Below are positions 25,801 through 37,171 of a stretch of 64,000 nt of DNA, piece after piece (the stretch's first letter is position 1; each line of letters opens with the position of its first letter). The stretch spans positions 3,331,560 through 3,395,559 of the forward strand of contig OZ020525.1 in NCBI GenBank assembly GCA_963971425.1, given 5' to 3'. Source of the stretch: Bryoerythrophyllum caledonicum (Eukaryota > Streptophyta > Bryopsida > Pottiales > Pottiaceae). Made by a program: the position numbers and the translations under genes. The notes under the pieces are model-generated. The model had not been told where the DNA came from. It saw nothing but the letters and a program-made list of their open reading frames with translations, and did no database searches.

Positions 25801-25849
25801 AATTGCTTGTGTATCATGGTTGTTGTGTTATTCTCAGTTTTTTTTTAAT

Positions 25850-27360
25850 TTGTTGTGCAATGGAAGGAGGGTATTCTCAAGAAGTTGAGTCAAATAAGCC
25901 TCAAGTTCATAGCCAAAATTCAGCTTGGATGATGGGCTCCCCTTCTATCCCTCAATTTCAGATCCACGGTCCATCATTGAAACCAAGTGCATTCCAAATA
26001 GTTTCTCTTAATCTCCGTACGTTAGATTTTCGTATAGTGAAAGTGAGGTGCAAGAAGTTGGATATCAACCTCCACCTCAAATTTCTTCACAAAATCAACA
26101 TTTGTTACATTCTTCCAATTTCTTGCAGCCGTAATTTTTCTCACAGCCCAAGGTTTTCAGAGATGTTGGAAAGAATGTATTGCTAGAAGTGAAGAAAGAA
26201 GGAGAATCGAAGGTTGCTCCTAAGAAGCAAGATAGAGGTCCAAGAAAGGCAAAAGGAGGGGAGAAGAGAGTGAAGAAGAGCAAGAAATTTGAAGAGAAGG
26301 CATGTTTTGAAGAAAGTGAGAAGGATGACAATGATGAAAACTTATACTGAAAAGATGAGGAAGTAGAGACATTGATTGTTGTGCGTAGGGAATTGGTTGA
26401 AGAATTTTCAAAAGCAGCCAAAAAAAGGTATGTGCTGAAATGCATGTCATTCATAGCTTACGGTTTCAATATCTAGGTATATTAATGATTTTTACTTAGC
26501 CCGAAACCTTTTTCCAAAAGTGAGGTGCCTATTGGTGCCTTTGCCTTTGCCTGACGAGTTGAAATGGGCCAATTGGGCCCCACACGAGGCCCCTCTTTCC
26601 CTCCATTGAATCTATAGACTAGCCGTGGCTTGGGCAAGAACATGCCACCGTCGAGGCTTCAACCGTAGACCTCTTGTCTACAAAAAGGCACCGTAGGTTC
26701 ATCCACTTACATCAATGCTCTTCCCACATTCCCATGCAACTTCAACTCATCAATTCTATTCTTATTTGATTTTCAATGTGGTTGTATGAGTTGGAATGTT
26801 AATTCCATTGCCACTAAAAGGCCTTCAAAGTGTTATTTTCATGATTTTTCACCTTTCAAATGTCCATGAAGTATACATGTCCTTCAATAATCATTCTTAG
26901 AATGTGGTTTCTAATGTTGTCTTTGAATGTAAATTTTGAAGGTTGAAGCTGTATGGCAACATCAATATGAGGATGTTCTTGAAATGCTATAGCTTGCAAG
27001 AAGAAATACGAAGGAATTCTCACTCAATACAGGAATGATAAGAAACATCATGAGGTTTCAGGCAATGACTGCCATGAGCGTTCTAAATGGTTCGAACAAA
27101 TGGATTTGTGGAATGGAACAAGAGCAAGCGTAAGTTACAAAATTCCAGCAAGTGCTCAAGAGAGTGTTCAAGAGTCACCTACACGTGAGAAGCCTATTCA
27201 AATAGGTGGAAAAAAAACAAGGCAGATAGACTAGAAGGATTTTTTGAATCTGTAGTATAAAACAACAAAGACATGATTAAAAACTTTGAATCCACTTCTA
27301 CATTGCTTAATATGATGAAAGCTCACATGGCAGCCTTAGTAAAAAAATTCTAAAACTATT
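25850..27360 (+). pseudogene. Degenerate Myb/trihelix-like accessory ORF of a dead PIF/Harbinger
   Basis: Broken + strand reading contains SNKPQVHSQNSAWMMGSPSI (from about 25890), a basic stretch PKKQDRGPRKAKGGEKRVKK (about 26220) and KDEEVETLIVVRRELVEEFS (about 26356), which resembles the start of a trihelix/Myb domain. It is interrupted by stops. It lies beside, and convergent to, a degenerate Harbinger transposase at 27.4-28.7 kb, the usual arrangement of the two Harbinger genes. Confidence 0.45.
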
Positions 27361-27427
27361 ACATACTCATATCACTATCCGTATAATCAAAAACAATTAT
27401 AGAATTTTTTGGCAAGTGATATTTCCA

Positions 27428-28722
27428 TCAAGCTTTGGCTATAGACAAATGTGAATCACTTGCTTCTTGATGTAAAATGAATTCTTCTTCATCTTCTTTT
27501 ATCAAAAAAAGGTTTTGGGCCTCTCCATAATCCTCTTCTGCAATTGTAATCAGTTCTTCTCTTCCAATTCCTATCCTTCTTCTCACTTCAACAATTATAA
27601 TCTCCTCTCCTCTCAATTCCTGTCCTGCGACTACTTGTCCCTCAATTTCTCTTCTTTCCAACTCTCCTTCAGCAACTTTGATCCATTCCGGATCAAAACA
27701 CATCCGCCAAGTTAATGCAAATATTGTGTAAAATAATACAACTAGCAACCACGTCTGGCACAAATTTCAATGGACATTCCATAAGCTTGATATTGATCCT
27801 CCACCTACACTTCAAAATTCCAAAAGCTCGCTTCTCGCATATATGAGTAGAGCTTTGAATGAAGTTCCAATGCGCTTTATATGGCGGAAGATAAACATCC
27901 ACTCCTCCTTTGAAAGGGCGATAAATCCATGGCCTTACAGGATAAGCGACATCTCCAATAAGCTTGTAAGGTAGCAATTTTCCCTTTATGCATTTTCTAC
28001 CCACTATTGTAAGTTTAAAAACTATACAATCATGCATGCACCGGGCCCATCCGAACTCATAGTCCCAAAAAATGCAATTTGTATCAACTATGCCTTGCAA
28101 CAATGTAGAGTGTAAAGGTTCCTGACAATAATAATCTTCACCCCCATTTATTGGTGCTCTAATTGGTATGTCAAATCCATTTATAGCTCCCACTACATAC
28201 GAAATGCCATGTAATGCTTAAAAGCCCTTTGCTAATTCCCAGAATTTATATTCACTTGGAAACATCGCAAATTTCTTTTGAAGATGTAATCTCACCACTC
28301 TACATCAGTCTCACTATCTTTGAAAAGGTGCTTTTTGCTACTCCATATGAATCACCAACAATTTGCAATCCATTTCCACTTCCAAGCCTCATCAATGACA
28401 TTGCCACTCTTCTCTCTACTATAATAGAATTTCTATAATTTGTATCTTGTTTCCTCAACAAAGGACCCAATTTTTCACAAAGATATTGAAAAGTAGCATG
28501 TCTTTCCCGAAACATTAGCTCCGTGAAAGAGCCCATCAAATGCCTGCCACAAAATCCCTCTTGCCTATCAATGCTCCACACACCTCTCTCCTTTCTATTC
28601 CACAAGCCACACAAAGTCACAACCAAAGTTGAATTTTGCAATTTAAAGCCCAAAATGAGGGCTTGCATGCTTGAAACATATTTAATCAACATATTAAAGC
28701 ACCAATACATAGCTAGTACCAC
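27428..28722 (-). pseudogene. Degenerate PIF/Harbinger transposase (second lineage)
   Basis: Two blocks on the minus strand cover the family. The N-terminal block (28722-28300) includes FRERHATFQYLCEKLGPLL and VAMSLMRLGSGNGLQIVGDSY. The C-terminal block (28193-27693) includes GAINGFDIPIRAP, WDYEFGWARCMHDCIVF, LIGDVAYPVRPW and EKRAFGILKCRWRI. They are separated by frame disruption near 28200-28300. The first catalytic Asp position reads Asn (GAING where DG is expected), while GD and the Glu of EKRAFG remain. It is clearly a different lineage from the intact element at 0.8-4.0 kb. Confidence 0.8.
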
Positions 28723-28999
28723 TAGAAATCATTCTCTTCTTTCCATGATGCCACAAATCATCATAAACGGCCAAAATTTGAGAGAGATGCAATAAAAACA
28801 ACACAGAAAGATGTAGGGTAGCATTGTTTACAAAAGGTTCTATGACTATGGGGAAAATCTTAAAAAATCTTCTGCGGATAACTCTACTTTAAAAATTCAA
28901 CCCAAGCGCACGATGGGCCATGACTCAACTCTTTTTATTTACACCAAATGTTTGGACCACTACCTACTTGTAAGTCCCTTGTTTCAAGCATGGTACCGT

Positions 29000-30022
29000 A
29001 CTTAACCCCTAAAGAACCAAGTGTCCAAAACGGGCTTTTTGAAAATTCGGTCAGGTTCCTATGCTGTCAATTTCAAACATTCATCTTTGAAATTCTTACC
29101 ATAGAAGGGCATTACCAAGACCTTAGTGGGAAAACAACTTTTTCCTAAATTGGACATTTGATGAAAAAGTGATAGGGTTTTTAATTTCAAATTGGGAAAA
29201 CAACTTTTTCCTAAATTGGACATTTGATGAAAAAGTGACAGGGTTTTTAATTTCAAATGGGGAGGGCGGGCACCTCGGGCACCTCCAAAAACTTTTGATA
29301 GGACACTCTATTGAAAGTGAGATTTTCAGTACTCGCAAGTAATATTATTTCCCTTCATGTTGTCAAAAAAAAGTTCTTGTCTTTAGTGAAAAATAGCATA
29401 CCAACCCAAGTCAAACATTTCACACATTGTCACTCATTGTCGGGCAAGGTACCAAAAAAACTTCTTCTTTTCCACATAAAATCTAGAGATCTTCATATTT
29501 TTCACTTTTTATTTTTTCCACAACAATATGTAATGTAAACCTTCTTATTAACCATTCGGATTATCAATCAAAAACATATTAAGTTCAAAAAAAAATTAAA
29601 GTGTGAATTAACAAATTTTGAGCCTCCACTCCTTGCACACTTGTTTTGAATACGCTACACCCCGTCTCTACCTCTAAAAATTGGTGTGTAAGGAGCTAAC
29701 ATCATGCTTAACAAGATGGTAATAGATTTAGACCTTGTATAGTGAAAATTTTGACACCAACTGAAGTCAAAGTCTGCTGATCCACTAAACGCAGGGAAGA
29801 AAATGAACCATTTGCTTGACTTCACACACTATAATCTTTCAATCCGTGCGGTCAAAGTTTATGAAATTTTGTACATGTATTACTTAATAAGCCTTTATTG
29901 AGATCCTACGGTCAGAACTAAAAATGAAAGTTTTTGTTACCTTCTTTATTCATTGCTCTAGAATCCATTAGTTTTGAAGTGTTTTTGGTGTAAAACTGCC
30001 TTGGTACCTTAGGGGTTAAGAT
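29000..30022. mobile_element. Putative non-autonomous TIR element (~1.0 kb)
   Basis: TACTTAACCCCTAAAGAACC near 29000 is matched by the reverse complement of TACCTTAGGGGTTAAGA near 30005-30022, over about 25 bases with a few differences. The interior has no coding capacity. The target duplication could not be fixed, so the borders are approximate. Confidence 0.35.
29128..29260 (+). repeat. 66-base direct tandem duplication
   Basis: The unit starting GGGAAAACAACTTTTTCC at 29128 is repeated at 29194 with about two differences over the full unit. Confidence 0.85.
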
Positions 30023-30808
30023 GGTCTCATCCCTCGAACAAAGTACCACTTGTGTTCATGGGTTGGAGCCCAAGCTTTTTGGTGTAAACAGGCCCTCAGT
30101 CAGATGATACAGATGACTGATACCATACACTGTACTGTACAGTACAAAAAACGTGGATCCGAATTCTATATTTTAGTTTGTGCCTGGTACGACGGCTTTG
30201 GCACATCACTGTCGTCCAGTCGAATTTCATTCTGTTCAACCGAATGAATGGTTTGTCATCAAGTCAGGGAAATGATAGGCATGTAACCGAATTCTTTGCA
30301 TCTCTACCAACATTTGAACCTAGAACTGGAGGATTTCTCCACTCTTCGATGATAGATCAATGCGGTTGACAGAAAGATGGATGATAAACAACTTTCACTT
30401 TTCTCATTTTTCTGTTTCTTGCTTTCCTGAGAACAACTACAGCTAAGACGAAGTTATTTTTACACAGAAACATGTGAACAACATGAGCCTTGAGTTTTAG
30501 CATATTACGTTGTTTATGGGATGCAAAATTAGTTCTACAAATTGACGATTCGGCCGAGATGGTACTATTGCCTCACCTATTTGAAGTAGATGGGACATGT
30601 AAATTTGACCAAGCGTCGAAATCACTGTATGCAATCCATCATCCAGACTTCGAGTACCTACAAGAAACACAGATGCGAAGAGAAGAGAGAGATTCGACAG
30701 ACAATTAGAAAGCCGTCCATCGTGTTACTCTCGAAGTTCTTATCACCTCGACATTTGCAAACAAAGGCTTCATTATTGAGCTTTCTTTCTCAAGCTAGCA
30801 TCTACCTG

Positions 30809-33238
30809 CTAATCTACGGGATCATAGTCAGGAAGGTCATCAGGATATGCATCTATTAGAAATTGAATCAAACCTGCACAACACATTGTAATGGTAGCCA
30901 CCATCATGCGCCATTTCGAATATTGCGACATGTACGTTGCCTGAACCTGAACCAACCCCCACCACAAGTTGAAGCTCCAGTTACGAGATTCGATGGGACT
31001 ATTTTTTTACTTTAGATCCATTTAGAACAGCCTTCCAGACACTCTGGAGAGGTAGGTATCTGTCCCAATCAGAGACAAGCTCACCTCAAGTGCTGTGAGG
31101 GCCTGAGGTAGATCGGGTTGGATAATGTCTAGCAGATTATCTTCCAACAAGGATATGGTGTCGTAAGATACAAACTCGCTGATTAATCGAACCTGTACAG
31201 AAACACCTTTCTTTAACCAATAGAATACTAAATGAAAACAAGCGAAATAATCATACTCAGTGCAATTTCAGAACATCAATTTTACACCTCATGTGTTCAA
31301 CTGAAGAGCCCTGCAAACTGTAGTTATTCTAGTTTACCTGCCAGTAAAACTAGAAGACAGCCAGCAGGTAATTTATAACCTAGCAATTAAGACTAGTGAC
31401 GAGACTACAATGTCAGACAGGCTGTTCAGAACCATATTCTGAATTGTCTACATAACAGCAATTACGTGAGTTCCATGCGATCAAGCAAACAAATCGTTGT
31501 TAGAGTACGACCTTGTTGGCGTAGTCATAGCCGTTTGAAGGCTGAGAACCTGCCATTCGCAGAATTTCATCTCTAACCTCGATATCCATTGCCACTATCA
31601 GATCATAACTGTCGAGGTCACTGCAAAGCGAACCAGATCGACTGTTACTTTACAGAAAAGTTCTTCATCTGAACCATTTTTTTTAACCAAATGATTCAAC
31701 GTGATAGGCAATCTCAATGAACATGCGGTAATGGAAGAAGAGAGTCAGACATACTTAAATTGAGAGGCACAATTTTGTAAAATTAAGAAAGAGAATATGC
31801 AGAAATGTCATTGACTAAGTTCACGATGGGCTTGAAGAAGGAAACTCGACCTACGATCAAGCGTCGTTGCTGGAGCTTTAAACACATGACGAGCAACACC
31901 AAGTCTTTGTCCTTCACCCTGGTAGCTCATAGATGGAAGTTCCCCCTCTTTTACACTGATTCCACACGAATGCTGCAAAATAAATATAGCGTAAAAGTGC
32001 GTACACAGCTTCATAGCTTCATATCATGACAGACACATTAGACTAGTTCAATGTAATACAAAAAAAGATAATATAATTACAAGATGGCAGTGACCAAGAG
32101 ACTAAAATACTTGGCTTTGAGAATGGTCCATACGCCATAGAGGATGAGGCCAAATCCGTTCCAAGCAGCAATCCGTTCAAAAAGTCCTTCAGCCAAACGG
32201 GACCGTGCCCTGTGAGATCTGTCCACAAACATAACCTGTTTCCTTATGAATTAGTTATGATCCAAAATAAAGAAGCAACATGAAATATGAAACGAGCTCA
32301 AGATGAGGAGCGGTTGAAGTACATTTCGATTCCTAAATGTAATGCAGATTGACACGTTAATGAACAACATTTAACAGTGAGAAGAGGAGACAGGTGATCG
32401 TCAGAAGCGCATCGAAATACCTGGAGATGATATCTTCCCCAGTCAACTAGGTCCTGGCCACTTCGAGTGCGAGATGATCGCCACTCCGCCAAGGCACTAC
32501 TCGCAGTCGTTACACTCTCGTTCGTCCATACGATTTCCTCCTGTAATGCAGAAAGATAGTACGCAACTCATTCCCTCAATACGTGAAGGATATAACCGCA
32601 ACAACAATGCCCGTCACATTACAGATGGCCTCATCAGGCACTCAAAAAAATTGGCTCGATCATACTAAAATCGGCCATCCAGAACGCAATAAAATAGAGA
32701 AATCTACTTCTTGCATCGCCTTATTCTCGCAGGATCAAAAGCAGATCAACCTGAAAACAAAGTCATCGATTCTCCAAACTATGAATTAGAAATATTGTTC
32801 CAACCGAGCGGGTTTCAAGACAATGTGACAAACCTTTCCTTTATCACTAGAGTCCGCATTGCAGCAGACCGCCAAGAGTGGAGCGCCGGCTTCGCAATCA
32901 CGACAATCAGCTGCATCCGGTGAACAACTGCGCTTCTGGTCAAAATAATTCACCGTCTCCGGTCGTAAGTCTTCACAAATGTGCCATTCCGCAATGCTCC
33001 GCCTGCATGCTAAATTCCGAAGCCAAGAACCTCTCACAAGCGCCGTTCCGCCGTTAGTTCGAATCAACGCCCGCGGCTCATCCAATTGAAAAGATCCCTC
33101 TCTAACCGCCCGGGCTCCTCCGCGCGGACACTTCCTCCAACTACACCTCCCGTTTCCTCCCGTACTAACACCAAATTCAAGAGCGCTCACATCACTTAAA
33201 AAAACTCTGGAAGGCAGTCCAAAAGACATCGTCATCAC
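30809..33238 (-). CDS. LMW protein-tyrosine-phosphatase-fold protein lacking the catalytic cysteine
   Basis: Seven exons (minus strand) give 367 residues: 33238-32834, 32540-32421, 32235-32134, 31972-31851, 31620-31512, 31192-31085, 30946-30809. The middle resembles low-molecular-weight tyrosine phosphatase: VMFVDRSHRARSRLAEGLFE (about 176-195), then ISVKEGELPS, and DLDSYDLIVAMDIEVRDEIL (about 250-270). Active LMW-PTPs have a Cys-x5-Arg loop after the first strand (type VCxGNxCRSP). Here that place reads VDRSHRARS, with no Cys, so hydrolysis by the usual mechanism is not expected. The N-terminal about 135 residues (exon 1) show no recognised domain and may carry an organelle transit peptide. 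The C-terminal about 80 residues are also extra to the family. Intron phases are consistent, which supports a real, conserved gene. The start codon is the first of two adjacent ATGs. Confidence 0.62.
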
Positions 33239-33602
33239 GGAGCTTCAAACCCTAGTAGCAATCAAAATGCGCTTTCAACCAAAGAGACACCGCATCCTTA
33301 CATAAACAAATCCAGACTATACTCCCTTCAAGCACAGAATGCGGAAAAACTAGCTCCACTGCAACGGAGAAGCAACAAAAACCATAACTCATCCATCACC
33401 ATGACACTTCTAACTTCGCCCTCTTGCAACCCCAGAGCATATTTCAAGTCCTGAGAGCTAGAGAATTTCAACACGAAAAGAGAAATCCACCACCACTTGA
33501 ACCATGGCGACAACGACGAGCGCGTCATCGCTGCGACCACAAGCATCTAAAAAGTGAAGTAGTCAAGACTTCATATTCGCAAAGAAAAAAAAGAATCAAT
33601 AT
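33239..33602. promoter_or_regulatory. Upstream region of the phosphatase-like gene and tRNA terminator
   Basis: This spacer should hold the promoter and 5' leader of the phosphatase-like gene (minus). At its right end (about 33585-33592) is an A run, which on the minus strand is a T run about 10 bases after the tRNA-Ser 3' end: a good RNA polymerase III terminator. No other gene is supported. Confidence 0.5.
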
Positions 33603-33684
33603 CGTGCTCAGCAGGATTCGAACCTGCGCGGGCAAAGCCCACATGATTTCTAGTCATGCCCGATAACCACTCCGGCATGAGCAC
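33603..33684 (-). tRNA. tRNA-Ser (anticodon AGA)
   Basis: The gene is 82 bases with a long variable arm as expected for Ser. The acceptor GTGCTCA pairs with TGAGCAC. The anticodon loop is CTAGAAA with anticodon AGA. The B box GGTTCGAATCC is intact. No intron and no encoded CCA. A T run follows on the same strand. Confidence 0.95.
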
Positions 33685-33695
33685 TTCCCGGTATA

Positions 33696-33768
33696 TGGAG
33701 ATGCGGGGTATCGATCCCCGTACCTCTCGCATGCTAAGCGAGCGCTCTACCATCTGAGCTACATCCCC
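33696..33768 (-). tRNA. tRNA-Ala (anticodon AGC)
   Basis: The gene is 73 bases. The acceptor GGGGATG pairs with CATCTCC with one G-U pair. The D arm is GCTCAGATGGTAGAGC. The anticodon loop is CTTAGCA with anticodon AGC. The T arm CGGGGATCGATACCCCG is intact. Only 11 bases separate its 3' end from the 5' end of tRNA-Ser, and that spacer contains no T run. Confidence 0.95.
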
Positions 33769-34140
33769 CTTTACCGTGGGTACGGACCCGGGTACGGGAA
33801 ATTTATAACCCGAAGCCCGTGCTGTTAACACTCGAATGATGAACAGTGGACTGGGTAAAAGCCATTTAAGAGCTGTATTTTGTCATATGTTAGAAATACT
33901 TCTACGACTTTACTAGAATAAATGGAGAGCCAATGAATTCACAATGCCAATTTATGTACACTGACCTACTGACTTATGTATTGTGAAAACCTCCACAGTC
34001 TTATTTCACATAAAATTTGGTTACGATCACCTGGTACATATCACACTCTACACAAAGGGGATTCCTTACTGTACATTTAACTGAAGGATCTCAATCCAAA
34101 CATACTGGTTTCTCTAACGAATCAAGCAGGACCAACACAA
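33769..34140. other. Spacer between tRNA genes and TMEM192-like gene
   Basis: It should hold the tRNA-Ala upstream region and the 3' UTR of the TMEM192-like gene. Nothing else was recognised. Confidence 0.4.
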
Positions 34141-37081
34141 CTACTTTGAGGATTCTGCTGAAGTGGTCCGAAGCTGGTGGACCTTCTTCTGTAGCTCCTG
34201 GTTAGATCGCCTCTCTGCTTCAAGAGCTATTTCCAACTGCAATTGGACATCCATAAATGATTGAAGTGGCCATGATAATGGAAGGGTTTAAAAATAATGT
34301 GGATTGCTAAATAATGTTAACATTCATTGAGAACGACTATGAGTTATTTCATTTTGAAAGAAGTGACAGGTCAAGAGCATTCTACTCAGTGTGGGCCAAA
34401 TTACACAATAATTCATACCTTGGCCGTACAAGAACTCCACTCGTTCAGCATAGCACGAACTCTGTCATTCTCTTCCACATACTGAAACAAAAAGGTGAAT
34501 GAGAGGACTGAAGAAAAAACTGGTAGTCGAACAATCTTGGTGACTACGCATCTATAATTCAAGCGCTTGTGATTGTTGGATTTACCTGGTCATTGATGGA
34601 GCGAACTTGCGAGATGTCAGCGTCACGTTCAGCAATTAGACCACGTGCAAGACGAACTTCTGCTTGCAACTGATCCCTCTGTAATGACCCGAGCAAACAG
34701 GAAAGGAAGGATGAGTAACCAGAGTAAAACATCAGAGTTATCCATTAATACGAGGATAAAGAATAGGGAAGAGGTAGCAAATTGAACAGGTACATCCTAA
34801 AAAATCTCAAACCAAAGAACCATGAGGTTGAAGTGGTGTTAAACCTCAGCAGTAATGGCGCGTAGTTCTTGCTCTCGTGCAGCTAGCAAGTGCACCAAAT
34901 CAACCTGAAAAAAATATTCCTCCAACTGAGAAAATGGAAAAGCTGGGTAGAGTTCCAAATCGTAGAGTTATTACAAACAGTTACAATATCAGAGTTCTAA
35001 TTTGGACCTGTGGGGTGCTTCCATCCTGCGTTTTCTCATACTTGCTCAAGATTTCTTGTAAACGGAGAATCTGCAAAGAGAAAAATTATCATGAGTAAAT
35101 CTATAATCTTCACATAGACCCAAAAAGGATTAATATATATGGTCAGCGAACCTCCTTGCTAAGATACTGCAGATTATCCTGCTGATAACGAAGAAGAGCC
35201 GCTTGTTGCTCGGCTAAACCTCCTCCATCCACATATCTACACAGCATGACCACATATATGAGATAAAAATACGAAGTTAAGCGAAGGAAAAGGACAGCAA
35301 CCCTTGGAATTTTATCTTAGCCAAGAGGTTTGTTTCGTGGCTTAGAAAGAAGAGAGCACGACAAATCACCTAAAATCAGGAGAAACATAATAATCTAAAA
35401 ATGCCCATTCTAGGTGCCTGGAAGAAATGAGAGAGACAAAACCTGATGTTCCCAAGTCCTGATGAAGGTTGTAGTGCAGAGTAAAGCGTGTCAATTGCAT
35501 CAGGATGACAATGCGATTTGTTGTGTCTATACACCTTCACTGCACAAAATATACAAGCAAGTTGAAGCCACAAGTTTTAATATGTTCAGCCTACTTCTGG
35601 ATAATAAGTTACTAGTTTCAAACAACTTCAAGGAACCAAAACTTAGAATGCAAAGAGGATAGTACATTTTTTACTTACATATGAACGCACAGACGAGAGC
35701 CCCTGTCCATGATAGTTGCAATAGGATGACAATCCTGTAAACACTCGGTTGAGTGAATCAGCAAGTTGATTACAGAGCTGCTAACTACTACATCATCAAA
35801 CTACCAGACTTGGCGATAAAATGTCTATTCAAAACGGGCGATTCGTTACCGAAGCAAAAGCAGATGGGGAATGCCGATTCTCTGTTGCAACCCGTGCCAG
35901 GTCACCACCAACAGGACTACTGATGTTCCTGAGAAAGTATCATACAAGATCAACATTGATAATAAAAACAGCTGATTCCTTGACCTGATGTTGGTTACAA
36001 AACAGTGATAACACCTTAACTAAACCAGCTAAGTAAGATGGAAAAAGGGTGCATTATTACCATAAGCAACGATTTGGAAAGGCTGAGAAACAATCCATTC
36101 CAACACTGCGCTGAACTTCAAATAGCCCTACACCAATGTCACGAAGAATTAGCGAACAAAATTGAAGTCAAGGAAAACACACAGTACAAAGAGTGTGTAA
36201 GTGCATACCTGTCGTTGTGCCTTTTTCAGTTGTGCATCAAGATGTCGCTGCAGAAGCCCTAAGAATCCCAAAAGCATTAATTAATCACAAATCTCCCACC
36301 AAAATATCAATAACAAAAGAGTGCTAGTCACCAAAAAATAAATACTTACTAAAAAAACCATGAAAAGTACGTTCACTATTACGATGTCACCACACATGAG
36401 ATAGACCTGACCTGTAATGAGAAGTAAGAAGAGGTTACAGACGGAGAAGAGAGCGGCGTGTGATATTCCGAAGGGCTTCGCAATCCACGACAAAATGACG
36501 ATAACTGCATATCCAGCCTGCGTTATCACCAGATCTCTTCGTCAATAATAGCCAGAGGTTGAACCAACACAAGCAAGACTTCCAGAACTGTCAACTTACG
36601 AGCAGCATACAATACAGAGAAGCCCATAATGTGTCAGCTTTCAGGTGCCACGACAACGACGGGAACTCCAACGGTGCATTCGTAAATCTGCAATACAATC
36701 AGAGGCGCAATTCATAGAATTAATTCATAAGCATGCCAAAACCTCTCACTACACCTAATCTGATGATAGAGTTATCTCACCTCAGATCAATAGAAGAGCT
36801 TGGTGGTCTCTAAACTCAAACTAAATAAGTTGTAGCCACCTTTAAAGGTAAATAAAGAGCTTGTATGAGATCAAACATGAATATTAGCCACCTTTAAACT
36901 GAAAACTGTGTAGTGCTGATTCTCGTTGTTGGAAGTTCAGGTGGCTATACAAATAACTCTATTGCCTTCAAAAAACTTGAAAAATATCAACTCACAGTTC
37001 GGGATTAAGAGGCACATAGAAGGTGTCCGAGTTGGAGTTTCGAAGGTCGGCCTCCGTCACGGATGACTGCCATCTCAACAT
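34141..37081 (-). CDS. TMEM192/FIP1-like membrane coiled-coil protein
   Basis: Fourteen exons (minus) give 362 residues: 37081-36996, 36687-36600, 36517-36412, 36258-36209, 36127-36061, 35928-35850, 35734-35679, 35539-35443, 35236-35152, 35070-35008, 34904-34845, 34678-34586, 34481-34419, 34236-34141. All phases agree. The N-terminal half has four hydrophobic segments (around LWASLYCMLLAGYAVIVIL, AALFSVCNLFLLLITG, TSVVLLVVTWHG and VILLQLSWTGALVCAFIL). The C-terminal half is a long coiled coil (EQQAALLRYQQDNLQYL, AAREQELRAITAERDQL, LEIALEAERRSNQELQ). This layout fits the TMEM192 family, to which I believe plant FIP1 (FRIGIDA-interacting protein) belongs; that name is from memory of the family and not certain. 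Human TMEM192 is lysosomal. The start codon lies only about 90 bases from the end of an inverted duplication, so its promoter probably lies inside the duplicated DNA. Confidence 0.6.
36775..36905 (+). repeat. Dispersed intronic repeat, copy 3
   Basis: AATAGAAGAGCTTGGTGGTC is followed by TCTAAACTCAAACTAAAT and an ATTAGCCACCTTT block, as in the copies in the kinase/UPRT and UTP13 introns. Here it is antisense to its host gene. Confidence 0.55.
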
Positions 37082-37171
37082 GGCTGCAGATCGTCTCTCC
37101 CAAATCTCCCATGCAAATCAATAAAACAACTAAACCCTAAACCCTAACCAACAATGCTCTGCGCACATTCA

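Larger units (their letters stand above)
28723..30808. other. Intergenic region with TE-like pieces
   Basis: It contains a 66-base tandem duplication (29128-29260) and a possible TIR element (about 29000-30022). No gene was recognised. The 3' flank of the phosphatase-like gene occupies the right end. Confidence 0.4.

Noticed and set aside
33571..33831. 86-codon minus-strand frame
   Set aside because: It lies over the two tRNA genes and has no protein meaning.
36281..36529. 82-codon hydrophobic frame read as a separate small membrane protein
   Set aside because: It is exon 3 of the TMEM192-like gene read through its donor into the intron; phase-consistent exons exist on both sides.
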